A DNA stretch of 64,000 nt from NCBI RefSeq assembly GCF_003012915.1, contig NZ_CP027770.1, positions 992,001 to 1,056,000 on the forward strand, given 5' to 3'. The position numbers were made by a program, and so were the translations under genes. Under the pieces are notes generated by a model. The model made no database searches. It saw nothing but the letters and a program-made list of their open reading frames with translations, and had not been told where the DNA came from. The stretch is from Staphylococcus felis. Its GTDB lineage: Bacteria > Bacillota > Bacilli > Staphylococcales > Staphylococcaceae. Shown piece after piece: positions 8,701 to 16,538 of the stretch. Each line of letters opens with the position of its first letter. The stretch's first letter is position 1.

Positions 8701-10151
8701 AAGAAAGCGAAACATCATCACAAGTTGAATCTATAAAAGTTACTGATACTATTCGTCCAGAGTCGCCAGTTATTTTCCCAACTCAAGCGGGAAGCAAAGA
8801 AGTGAAAGGTTCAGCAGAGCCCAATACTATACTAGAATTCCGATTCCAAAATGGAACAATCGTAACTACAGATGTGTTAGATAATGGCACTTGGACTATC
8901 AAAGTACCTGAGTCAATTCACCTTGAATTTAATGATCAAATCATTGCCAAAACAATAGATAAGGCGGGAAACGTGTCTGAACTTACATTTAAAAATGTCA
9001 TTGATACGATTAGACCCGTGAGACCTGTTGTTACAAATACTGAAGCGGGTTCACATATTATATGGGGGCATGGTGAAACGTATAAAGATGAGATACATGT
9101 GCGACTCCCGAACAATCGTTTAGTTTCTACAAAAGTAGGACGCAATGGAACGTGGATGATAGGTGTGCCATGGGATATCACACTTAATGTAGGGGATCGA
9201 GTCTATGTATTTGAAGTGGATAAAGCTGGCAATTACTCATTACCAGGGATTGGTCGAATCGTCGATACTAAAGCACCGGAAGCACCTAAAGTAGACGAGG
9301 TAACATCAGAATCAGAGAATATCAAAGGAACAGCAGAACCTAACAGCACCGTTACAGTGATATTCGCAGATGGTACAACAGATGAAGTAACGGCAAATGA
9401 AGCAGGTGAGTTCACGGCAAACATCCCAATAGATTTAGCAGGTGGCGAAAAAATACAAATCAAAGCAACAGATCAATCGACAAATGAATCACCTGTGACA
9501 GAAGTGACAGTCAAAGCTATAGTCATATCGGAAGAACCGGTTGAAGATTCAGGAGAGAATGAAACAGAGGAAGAACTAGCTGAAAATTCCGGGAAGGGTG
9601 AAACAACGGAAGAACCGGTTGAAGATTCAGGAGAGAATGAAACAGCAGAAGAGCCAGTTGAAAATTCGAAAGTAGATAAAACAGAGGAAGAACTAGCTGA
9701 AAATTCCGGGAAGGGTGAAACAACGGAAGAACCGATTGAAAACTCAGAAGAAGCAGAAACACCGGAAGATGATCAAAAAGCAGAAGTAGATCATAATCCG
9801 GAATTAATACAAAGTATTATAGATAATCAAAAGGCGAATCCAAAGCCATTAGCTGAAGAAATGACACAGGTTGATCCATCCAATATTGAAGCTAAAACAA
9901 TGATTTCGCTTCAACAGACTGAATTACTCAGTCAATCTATCCCGAAAGAGCCTAGTGGAAACACAAATGTTGTCATTCGAGCTAAAGTGGTTGAGAAGGA
10001 TAAAGACAATCATAATTCAAGAGATACTACTTTACCTAACACGGGAACCTCTACAGACAACGCACGAACAGGTTGGATCATGTCATTATTTGGTTTTGGA
10101 GTGCTTGCAAATTTCTATAGAAGAAAGCAAAAAGATACTACCCAATCGTAA
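5763..10151 (+). CDS. Cell-wall-anchored M60-family (enhancin-like) metalloprotease, YSIRK/LPXTG
   Basis: The 1462-aa surface protein starts with a YSIRK-type signal (YAIRKFNIGIASVLFG), cleaved near EAKAAE. An acidic variable region, a beta-rich accessory region and a peptidase M60 domain follow. The zinc motif HEVGH is at residues 433-437, with a downstream Glu in LLEVWNN as likely third ligand. Several Ig-like domains of the P-x-x-P...G-x-A-E-P-N type, a Glu-rich repeat stalk and the sorting signal LPNTG, a hydrophobic segment and RRKQK end it. M60 proteases cleave mucins and other O-glycoproteins, so a role in host mucus or glycoprotein degradation is inferred. Start choice: an ATG at 5736 has no ribosome-binding site; AGGAGG at 5745-5750 serves the in-frame ATG at 5763 (12-nt spacing). 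An out-of-frame ATG-AGT-TAA lies between. Confidence 0.88.
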   Translation: MSNRNRQNFGVHKENRYAIRKFNIGIASVLFGATVLLSMTHEAKAAETNTSLTQKSEIAPSTNEPLNHNEQKTASPMPVETESENVESDTLETPIDNKHKDQEDITAQADTLKMESVSNSLNDIATNTPSDDVIHEGQKNTNNEMKQLENATVKQNSFRSVANNAVDHPSPSPEAKTTQIEVEGIEETVYRKEVPVLQGSKVAQTLGMNRGLGQGRESLGIILPENAKLYIRQAKEQNESDLRVSLMTNDGQFNKNEVVPKSGEWVSISTGLDSAAFVYLPRGLDNPPLIDFYVEHNNIKALPTYRRGQSQEAFETQWVDQDSSYAYVDGTYNALLIPRVDRDRILNMKNQQGDTAFRNLDEMIDYYDDIIQKYNKWVGLNDNLNSVDFNLGQKYFTVANQNGYGLAYWSWDHMGSNEQSIRSYLTKGWLALHEVGHGFDGWLTDDPKMPLLEVWNNILANEYQMNVEKEEKGWLYQGDQEGFQRYVQDELLDKEVYRHINEFSLKERLDFMTRIVRLTTIEGFTEMLQKLRVESSKTSLSIDMPAWVGEYWLANRGYNGLAYFDLFKIDTPQYLEDRLNEYTHSYIYPLAMLIEDEAERQKYIEKLGLATIYELVKSSDIADTQVTAPATIRLNLNGHTLPNGSKVQLLDGTVKVAEAIVENGVAKFDQIRAGVYKVVAPLTEALALPAHAYLVIRENRNNEKTLDYPQIDITQKAISQKISLQGLSNWEFASVSYDPSTKQVQYRQNKGQPHLHFNDEYAHVTIKKQDGTVVFDQSFIGNDEGSSVSNDYTLEYSDQIIVKHREPSRRQIKRIETGEEMSLPESGKETVTYTLTEKGFKVNDETMENVETRYTETIKNDIHTLIEKINATPSNDYRIQIYRLVQDVSEVSSETEKEALMAQLEPYLDKQVVTPLTVKPIEYNNQVISGQTSNQASVQVTLPSGEVLNTQADETGAFTINVPKSQALALNDTVQVVATKESETSSQVESIKVTDTIRPESPVIFPTQAGSKEVKGSAEPNTILEFRFQNGTIVTTDVLDNGTWTIKVPESIHLEFNDQIIAKTIDKAGNVSELTFKNVIDTIRPVRPVVTNTEAGSHIIWGHGETYKDEIHVRLPNNRLVSTKVGRNGTWMIGVPWDITLNVGDRVYVFEVDKAGNYSLPGIGRIVDTKAPEAPKVDEVTSESENIKGTAEPNSTVTVIFADGTTDEVTANEAGEFTANIPIDLAGGEKIQIKATDQSTNESPVTEVTVKAIVISEEPVEDSGENETEEELAENSGKGETTEEPVEDSGENETAEEPVENSKVDKTEEELAENSGKGETTEEPIENSEEAETPEDDQKAEVDHNPELIQSIIDNQKANPKPLAEEMTQVDPSNIEAKTMISLQQTELLSQSIPKEPSGNTNVVIRAKVVEKDKDNHNSRDTTLPNTGTSTDNARTGWIMSLFGFGVLANFYRRKQKDTTQS
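9531..9735 (+). repeat. Glu-rich stalk repeats of the M60 protease gene
   Basis: Near-identical blocks encoding EEPVEDSGENET and EEELAENSGKGETTEEP recur two or more times. They form an acidic wall-spanning stalk and are likely to vary in number between strains. Confidence 0.75.
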
Positions 10152-10205
10152 ATCAGCTTGATGATACGTTTATCCAAACGAGCGGTATTATCACTCTTAA
10201 AAAAG

Positions 10206-10247
10206 GTGGAACAGAAGCATTTTGGCTTCGTGTTCCACCCTTTTTTA
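10206..10247. terminator. Bidirectional Rho-independent terminator
   Basis: A 14-15 bp near-perfect stem (10206-10219 with 10226-10240) is flanked by A-run and T-run. It serves the M60 gene on the plus strand and the SDR/catalase operon on the minus strand. Confidence 0.88.
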
Positions 10248-10252
10248 TGATG

Positions 10253-11128
10253 TTACGAACTTAAATAATCGCCACCATTAAGGTGCAATGTTTGACCTGT
10301 CATATATGAGCTATCTGTTGAAGCTAAGAACACATAGGATGGTGCAAGTTCTGCCGGTTGACCTCTTCGCCCCATCGGCGTATCATTGCCTTGATTTTCG
10401 ACCTTATCTTCATCGAATGTTGATGGAATTAAAGGTGTATAAATAGGTCCAGGTGCGACAGCGTTAACATAAATCCCTTTGTCCATGAGTGATGTTGCGA
10501 GTGAACGTGTAAATGAGACAATCGCACCTTTAGTAGAAGAGTAATCAATCAAATGTGCTGAACCACGATAAGCTGTAACACTCGTCGTATTTATGATTTT
10601 ATCGCCGCTAGATAAGTGTGGCAGCGCGGCTTGCGATAAATACATCATGCCATAAATGTTAGTTTCAAAAGTGGTTTGGATCTGTTTTGGCGTGACATCT
10701 TCATAATGGTCTTTTGGAAATTGAACCGCACCATTGTTGACTAAAATATTTAACCCACCAAAATCTTGAACCACTTTATCAATTAAAACTTTTGATTCAT
10801 CAGCATTTCGTAAGTCATGGGCATATGCTTTGGCTTTAACGCCCAGTTCTACTAGTCTATTTACAGTTTGTTCAGCATCGATATGTTCATTTAAATAACC
10901 AATCGCAACGTCTGCCCCTTCTTTAGCAAAATGAATTGCAACAGCACGGCCAATACCTGAATCTCCACCTGTTATGAGTGCGACTTTACCCTTAAGTTTC
11001 CCTGCAGGTCGATAACTGTCCAATTCAAAAATCGGCTTTGGATTCATATCTTTTTCAGAACCTGGTTGTGTCTCTTGCGTATATCCTTTGATAGAATCAT
11101 GAAATTGTTGTAAATCCATATAGGTCAC
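10253..11128 (-). CDS. SDR-family oxidoreductase (general-stress type)
   Basis: The 291-aa short-chain dehydrogenase/reductase has the NAD(P)-binding motif GGDSGIGRAVA (near residue 55), NNGA, a catalytic Ser in TSVTA and the Tyr-x3-Lys pair in DYSSTKGA, then the PG motif in NAVAPGPI. The N-terminal extension of about 45 residues before the Rossmann fold is typical of the YhdF/YdaD-like stress group. The start has a GAGGTGA site. It lies 18 nt downstream of the catalase gene on the same strand, so the two are probably co-transcribed. The substrate is unknown. Confidence 0.85.
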   Translation of the reverse strand: MTYMDLQQFHDSIKGYTQETQPGSEKDMNPKPIFELDSYRPAGKLKGKVALITGGDSGIGRAVAIHFAKEGADVAIGYLNEHIDAEQTVNRLVELGVKAKAYAHDLRNADESKVLIDKVVQDFGGLNILVNNGAVQFPKDHYEDVTPKQIQTTFETNIYGMMYLSQAALPHLSSGDKIINTTSVTAYRGSAHLIDYSSTKGAIVSFTRSLATSLMDKGIYVNAVAPGPIYTPLIPSTFDEDKVENQGNDTPMGRRGQPAELAPSYVFLASTDSSYMTGQTLHLNGGDYLSS

Positions 11129-11146
11129 CTCGTTAGTCGTATTTAA

Positions 11147-13141
11147 TTATGCGCGATCCCAATAACGTGGTTGTTCAAATGCGTTAATCACAGTTTCAGG
11201 ATCATTGGATACAAAAATCCCCGGTTGAGTTGTATCCACTTTGCTATTTAAAAGTCCTTGAGCCGCTTGTTCATTCAGGATAAGTGGCTTGAAATGGTTA
11301 TATGTCATCTCAGCAAATAATTCAGTTTGGTCAAAGATATTTTCACTTTCTGATAAAACGATTAAGCTATCAAATAAGGTAGGATGCACAGTATCGAAAG
11401 TTTCTGTAATACCAAAGTCTTCTTGGATGTCACGAGGTTTATCTGATATAAATGCATAGTTTAATTGATGATGTGTGAGTACGCTGGCATAAGTTTTTAA
11501 CGTCTCTACATCGATATTTCCATCTATTATTATGGCCACAGAATGTCCGCGAATAGGGCGCTTGAATTTTTCCATTGTGAGTTGTGAGTCGCTTTTGTTT
11601 GATGGAACTTCTTCATTTTTCTGAGGTGCTTCTACTCCGATATTTTCTGCGACACGTTCAGCTAAATCTCTAGATATTTTATTGAGTTGATTGACTGCAT
11701 TTTGTTTGACTTTAAGCGACTGACATTTACCAAGTTCGAATGAGAACCCATCAATAGTATGATCGTATTCTGGTTTTGTTAAACTATTTAGGTAGAGTCT
11801 AGCTTGAGAATAGTAATCTTTAAAGCTTTCACTTCGACGACGAACTTTTCGTCCTTCTACTTTTTCTTGATAGTGCTCAAATCCACCTTCCTCACGTGAA
11901 GAAGTATGGGGCTCATTATCATTTAAACTATTCATATGATAAGAAGTTTGACCTTGATGCACATTCATTTGATGCATGGCATCTCTCTGATTGTTATGCA
12001 CTGGATTAATAGGGCGATTAATTGGAATTTGATGAAAATTGGGACTGCCTAAACGTGAAATTTGTGTATCTGTATATGAAAAAAGTCGCCCTTGTAGTAA
12101 TGGATCATCTGAAAAATCGATACCTGGTACAATATGGCCTGGATGGAATGCAACTTGTTCGGTTTCAGCAAATACGTTATCAACATTACGGTTTAACGTC
12201 ATTTTACCAACTATTTTGACTGGAACTTCATCTTCTGGCCAAATTTTGGTTGGATCTAATATGTCAAAGTCATATTTAAATTCATCTTTTTCAGGAATAA
12301 GTTGTATACCCAGTTCCCAAGCGGGATAATCGCCTTTTTGAATGGATTCATACAAATCTTGACGATGAAAATCAATGTTTTTACCTGATACAATTTGTGC
12401 TTCATCCCATACCATTGATTCAAGACCATAAATAGGCTTCCAGTGAAACTTAACAAAGTGTGACTGTCCTTCTTTATTGACCAAACGAAATGTATTCACT
12501 CCGAAACCTTCCATTTGTCTATAATTTTTAGGAATACCTCTGTCGCTCATTGCCCATACAGTCGTATGAGTTGATTCGGGATTTTGTGCGAAAAAATCCC
12601 AAAATGTATCATGAGCTGAGCCACCTTGAGGGATTTCGTTATGGGGTTCAGGTTTAACAGCATGAATTAAGTCTGGAAACTTAATAGCATCTTGGATGAA
12701 GAAGACCGGAATGTTATTGCCAACAAGATCAAAAACACCTTGATCGGTATAAAATTTTGTCGCAAACCCTCGAACATCTCGAACAGTATCAGGCGAGCCT
12801 TTTGAACCTTGAACAGTTGAAAATCTTACAAAAACAGGTGTCACCTTTTGAGTATCTGTTAAAAAGTCAGCATATGTGACGTCCGACAAATCTTCATAAA
12901 GTTCAAAATCACCATGTGCGCCATATCCTCTAGCGTGTACGACGCGTTCTGGAATACGTTCATGGTCAAAATGCGTTATCTTTTCTCTAAAGTGAAAATC
13001 TTCAAGTAAACTTGGACCACGATCTCCAGCTGTAAGTGTATTTTCATCTTCATTCACTTTAATTCCTTGGTTCGTTGTCATTGCTTGATTGTCATTGTGC
13101 TTACGAAATGCTTCTAAATCTTTATCTTTTTGATTCGACAT
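11147..13141 (-). CDS. katE: Large-subunit (clade 2) haem catalase
   Basis: The 664-aa protein is a haem catalase that removes hydrogen peroxide. Its core shows the active-site His in RVVHARGYGAHG, the distal Asn in VGNNIPVFF and the haem-ligating Tyr in RLFSYTDTQ. Beyond the usual 500-aa core there is a C-terminal flavodoxin-like domain (about residues 510-660), the layout of large-subunit catalases such as B. subtilis KatE. This is not the usual small staphylococcal KatA; the symbol is by family only. The ATG follows a GAAAGGGGA site. A possible sigma-B promoter upstream and the SDR gene behind it fit a general-stress operon. Confidence 0.88.
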   Translation of the reverse strand: MSNQKDKDLEAFRKHNDNQAMTTNQGIKVNEDENTLTAGDRGPSLLEDFHFREKITHFDHERIPERVVHARGYGAHGDFELYEDLSDVTYADFLTDTQKVTPVFVRFSTVQGSKGSPDTVRDVRGFATKFYTDQGVFDLVGNNIPVFFIQDAIKFPDLIHAVKPEPHNEIPQGGSAHDTFWDFFAQNPESTHTTVWAMSDRGIPKNYRQMEGFGVNTFRLVNKEGQSHFVKFHWKPIYGLESMVWDEAQIVSGKNIDFHRQDLYESIQKGDYPAWELGIQLIPEKDEFKYDFDILDPTKIWPEDEVPVKIVGKMTLNRNVDNVFAETEQVAFHPGHIVPGIDFSDDPLLQGRLFSYTDTQISRLGSPNFHQIPINRPINPVHNNQRDAMHQMNVHQGQTSYHMNSLNDNEPHTSSREEGGFEHYQEKVEGRKVRRRSESFKDYYSQARLYLNSLTKPEYDHTIDGFSFELGKCQSLKVKQNAVNQLNKISRDLAERVAENIGVEAPQKNEEVPSNKSDSQLTMEKFKRPIRGHSVAIIIDGNIDVETLKTYASVLTHHQLNYAFISDKPRDIQEDFGITETFDTVHPTLFDSLIVLSESENIFDQTELFAEMTYNHFKPLILNEQAAQGLLNSKVDTTQPGIFVSNDPETVINAFEQPRYWDRA

Positions 13142-13251
13142 AGTATGATTTCCCCTTTCAATGATAAATCAAGTAGGAGAATATGACATCGATGATAAGG
13201 TAAGTGCCGTTATTTTAATCTGTACATACAATGTCACTTCCTCTTAAAAAC

Positions 13252-13278
13252 ATTACCATTAATTTACGAGATTAAAAC
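13252..13278 (-). promoter_or_regulatory. Candidate sigma-B promoter for the catalase-SDR operon
   Basis: On the minus strand GTTTTA and TGGTAAT are spaced by 14 nt, resembling the sigma-B pattern GTTT-N13-15-GGGTAT with a mismatch in the -10 box. It lies about 110-135 nt upstream of the catalase start. The match is imperfect, and the rest of the 297-nt gap shows nothing else I can name. Confidence 0.35.
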
Positions 13279-13438
13279 ATAACGATTGATGAATACAATA
13301 GAAATCAACGGCATATATTTGTATTGGCATAAGAATGGTTTTAATGAATGTTTTAAAATAAAATTTACAATCTTTGTACATGATTCATAAATTCAAGATA
13401 AAATAGAGATGAACTGTTTAGAGATGAGGAGTAATGAC

Positions 13439-14566
13439 ATGTCACAGATTACGTTTGAAGCAATCGTCAATAAGCAAGGTATTGTACAAGCGCATTATCA
13501 TGATGGATTTTATGAAGGGATGATTCGTTTTGAAATGGCGGATCCTATATCAGTTAGGACAGATTTAGTCGCAGAGGCATTAGCAGCGTTGTGCGGACAA
13601 TATTATGAATCCATAGACATGAAGCTTCATGTTTCAGATAGAACCAAAAAGATGATAGCAAAACGGACAGGGGCGACTGTAATATGTCGTAAAGGAACGC
13701 GCTTCTGGAATTTTAATAAAATGATTAATAAAGAAGTCAAAACGCTTAATTTTAGTGGTGATATACCGAATTTATCAGCAATGGCTTTAACCCCTGATGA
13801 CACAAATAAAGTTTCGCTTGATTTTGGTCCTGAGACAGTACATCAATATACAATGTACGATAAAGTAGAAAGTAAAATTATTAAAACGAATGTAATGCAG
13901 ACTCACTTTCCTAAAATATCCTCTGACTACTATGCGATTGGAGCCATTTTGTATAAAGATTATTTTAATACAACATATATGATTACAGGATTACAATTAA
14001 ATCCTAAAACGATGAATATGACTAAAATTGAGGCAGAACAAGCAATTGCGGGTATGATCAATCTACCGCATACACTTGGATTAACAGCAGTTGGTCATAC
14101 GCACATCGCATGCCACAGTCACCCTGAATTGGTAGAGGATGCGATACAATCAGTTAAAGTGTCCGAATCTTTTTTGAATGTTCAACAGCGTATACTGGTC
14201 GAAATGGAAAATGATATGTATCGATTAGGCTTACCGTTAAAAAATAGAACGATTCACCCTACAGGCATACAATGGGGTGTCAATGAACGATTGGATTTTT
14301 ATGCGCTATATATTCTCAAAAAAGGTGGCAGAGCACTAGCGGAATATTTAGTTAAGGATATTCCAAGCTCAGCTGAGACAATCATTCAAAGCTACACATT
14401 ATCTTTTTATGAAAAATATTATCCGGGTGTTTTGCACTACCTTCCTAAATCTATACAGTCATACGTACTTTCGCAATTAAAACGCTATGAAATTCCTTTA
14501 TATCATGATGAAGACTGGCAAGAATTTAAAAAAGTTCAAAAATGGTTGCGACACAATCGAACATAA
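13439..14566 (+). CDS. Conserved-looking protein of unknown function
   Basis: I do not recognise this 375-aa protein. It has no signal peptide or membrane segment and a mixed soluble composition. Points of note are a His-rich stretch VGHTHIACHSHPE near residue 220, an early segment EALAALCGQYYESIDM, and a basic C-terminus. The His cluster might bind a metal. A longer frame begins at 13409, but the GAGGAG site at 13426-13431 lies 7 nt before the ATG at 13439. It is monocistronic: divergent from the catalase and followed by a repeat fragment. Confidence 0.7.
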   Translation: MSQITFEAIVNKQGIVQAHYHDGFYEGMIRFEMADPISVRTDLVAEALAALCGQYYESIDMKLHVSDRTKKMIAKRTGATVICRKGTRFWNFNKMINKEVKTLNFSGDIPNLSAMALTPDDTNKVSLDFGPETVHQYTMYDKVESKIIKTNVMQTHFPKISSDYYAIGAILYKDYFNTTYMITGLQLNPKTMNMTKIEAEQAIAGMINLPHTLGLTAVGHTHIACHSHPELVEDAIQSVKVSESFLNVQQRILVEMENDMYRLGLPLKNRTIHPTGIQWGVNERLDFYALYILKKGGRALAEYLVKDIPSSAETIIQSYTLSFYEKYYPGVLHYLPKSIQSYVLSQLKRYEIPLYHDEDWQEFKKVQKWLRHNRT

Positions 14567-14585
14567 AAACTGTAAAGCCATTAAT

Positions 14586-14635
14586 TGCTCAAATCCAAAG
14601 CGCTTTTGTCCCAACCTCCGCGCTCAACAACCTTG
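14586..14635. repeat. Partial copy of a dispersed intergenic palindromic repeat
   Basis: This 50-nt stretch repeats, with few changes, the tail of the elements at 45216-45562 and 55966-56463 (core: TTTTGTCCCAACCTCCGCGC, then CTCAACAACCTT). Only the right half of a module is present. Confidence 0.75.
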
Positions 14636-14695
14636 TTTTACTTTTTTGTTTTAAGGGAATGGTTTATAAAAAAATGAAAGAGTGAGGTTTTTTGA

Positions 14696-15577
14696 ATGGC
14701 GAAACAAAATCCAGTGACGCAATTTTATCATGAAAAGTATGAAAAGCAGCCTCAAGATTATCCAGGTCTTCAACATAAAATGACACCTGTGCCAGATTGT
14801 GGAGAAGAGACTTACCAAGGTGCAGAGAAACTTGTTGGTAAAAAAGCATTAGTAACGGGAGCTGATTCAGGTATTGGCCGTGCAGCTGCGATTGCATACG
14901 CTAAAGAAGGGGCTGACGTTGCAATTGCGTATCATCCCGATGAACAACAAGATGCAGAAGATGTAAAAGCAGTGATTGAAAAAGCAGGTCAAACAGCAGT
15001 ACTCTTACCAGGTGATTTGCGTGATGCAACGTATGCCAAACAAATGGTTAAAGATGCTTATGATGCACTTGGTGGGTTAGATATTCTCGTATTAAATGCA
15101 GGTATGCAACAGTTTGAATATGATATTCAAAAATTAGATCCTAAACAATTAACAGACACATTTGAAGTGAATGTGTTTTCGACAGTTTATTCTATTCAGG
15201 AGGCATTGAATTATTTAGAAGCAGGTTCAAGTATTATTTTAACGTCTTCTATTCAAGCAATGAAACCGAGTCCGCATCTACTCGATTATGCGATGACAAA
15301 GTCTTGTAATGTCTCATTAACTAAAGGACTTGCAGCACAATTAGGACCTAAGGGGATTCGGGTCAATGCAGTAGCACCAGGTCCAGTGTGGACACCACTT
15401 CAAATTTGTGGTGGTCAGCCGCAAGTTAATATTCCTGAGTTTGGACAAAATCAACCATTACAACGTGCGGGACAGCCTGTTGAACTTGCAGATGTGTATG
15501 TATTGTTAGCTTCTGAAAACGCAAGCTTTATTACAGGACAAGTGTATGGTGTCACAGGTGGCGCACCAATTAATTAA
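14696..15577 (+). CDS. SDR-family oxidoreductase
   Basis: The 293-aa short-chain dehydrogenase/reductase has a 45-residue N-terminal extension, the cofactor motif TGADSGIGRAAA, LVLNAG, a catalytic Ser in LTSSIQA and the Tyr-x3-Lys pair in DYAMTKS, then VAPGPVW. It belongs to the same YghA/YhxC-like stress group as the SDR at 10253-11128 but is clearly a different paralogue. A GTGAGG-like ribosome-binding site precedes the ATG. It is monocistronic with its own terminator. Substrate unknown. Confidence 0.84.
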   Translation: MAKQNPVTQFYHEKYEKQPQDYPGLQHKMTPVPDCGEETYQGAEKLVGKKALVTGADSGIGRAAAIAYAKEGADVAIAYHPDEQQDAEDVKAVIEKAGQTAVLLPGDLRDATYAKQMVKDAYDALGGLDILVLNAGMQQFEYDIQKLDPKQLTDTFEVNVFSTVYSIQEALNYLEAGSSIILTSSIQAMKPSPHLLDYAMTKSCNVSLTKGLAAQLGPKGIRVNAVAPGPVWTPLQICGGQPQVNIPEFGQNQPLQRAGQPVELADVYVLLASENASFITGQVYGVTGGAPIN

Positions 15578-15615
15578 AAATTTTGAGTTAGATATTCGTC
15601 AAAATATATTATCTA

Positions 15616-15656
15616 GGATTGAAGAAAGCGGATGATTCGCTTTTTTCAATCCTTTT
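15616..15656 (+). terminator. Rho-independent terminator of the SDR gene
   Basis: GGATTGAA-x-AAAGCG pairs with CGCTTT-xx-TTCAATCC around a short loop, followed by five T. Confidence 0.8.
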
Positions 15657-15867
15657 TAACTAGTGCGATGTGACTGGAGGCTTGTGATATTAATCTTTTC
15701 TTTGATCACAATGATAAAAACAATAGTCTCACAAAATCAACAGGTGTCATGAAGTAAAAAATGCAACTCATGAAAACTAAAATCACCTGAATGTCAACAG
15801 CTCGAGTTTCCATAGTGATTATTTTTTCAACAATTGTATAAATGGATATGAGCCTATATACATAGGA

Positions 15868-16205
15868 ATGAGCTTATTAGAGCATGAAAATAAGTTGGGC
15901 AGTCGCACAAATACAAAAAATCTTTTAACAGGAAGCCATGATATTTATAGGAATGGTGCAGTTGTGTTATCGAGTTTACCCATTTCGAGTCGTGAAATTG
16001 AAGGTGTTTTTGGAATGACAGTATATAAAAATATATTGATAATCGTCATTAAGTTGAAAGTTTTATAGGGGATTTGTTTGATACAGAATCTATACATTCC
16101 GAGAACCAGAAAAAGAGACGATGGACGGGGCTTTTTTACGATAAGCCTTGTGGTTTAGCAGGGCCTTATATTTTAGAAAATAGGATAGTGATGATGATGA
16201 GATAG
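15868..16205 (+). pseudogene. Frameshifted remnant of an unidentified gene
   Basis: A frame of 66 codons (15868-16068) ends in a stop, but the -1 frame continues from about 16053 to a stop at 16203-16205. The joined product reads on sensibly (ILIIVIK, then SFIGDLFDTES and GLFYDKPCGLAGPYILENR), which suggests one frameshift in a former gene of at least 110 codons. There is no good ribosome-binding site, so the 5' end is probably lost too. I do not recognise the family. A terminator follows directly. The stretch 15660-15867 holds nothing I can identify. Confidence 0.45.
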
Positions 16206-16224
16206 ACCCCTAATATGAGGGGGT

Positions 16225-16262
16225 AGAGGGGGATGTGATTGTGCATTTGCCCTCTTTTTTTT
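16225..16262 (+). terminator. Terminator behind the gene remnant; part of a duplicated leader
   Basis: AGAGGG (16225-16230) pairs with CCCTCT (16250-16255), followed by a run of T. The right half, from GTGATTGTGC to the T-run, occurs again at 20898-20927 upstream of the next surface-protein gene. Confidence 0.65.
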
Positions 16263-16538
16263 ATGCAAAAATGATATGACATTTTTATGTTTTAACACGC
16301 TGAAACATACGCCGAATATAAATTCTTCGTTGTTTTTTAGTATAAAAAAATAATAAAAATATTCTATGTTGATAATAAAAGTATGTTTTATTTATTTACC
16401 TCCTAAAGACAGGTTTATATAATGTGACCATTACTATAATTTAAAGAAGATTTTTTATAGCATACTTTAAAGTTATGAAAAATATGATATAAGTATTTAA
16501 ATTATGTAATTAATATTTTTATTATTGGGGGTAAAGAA

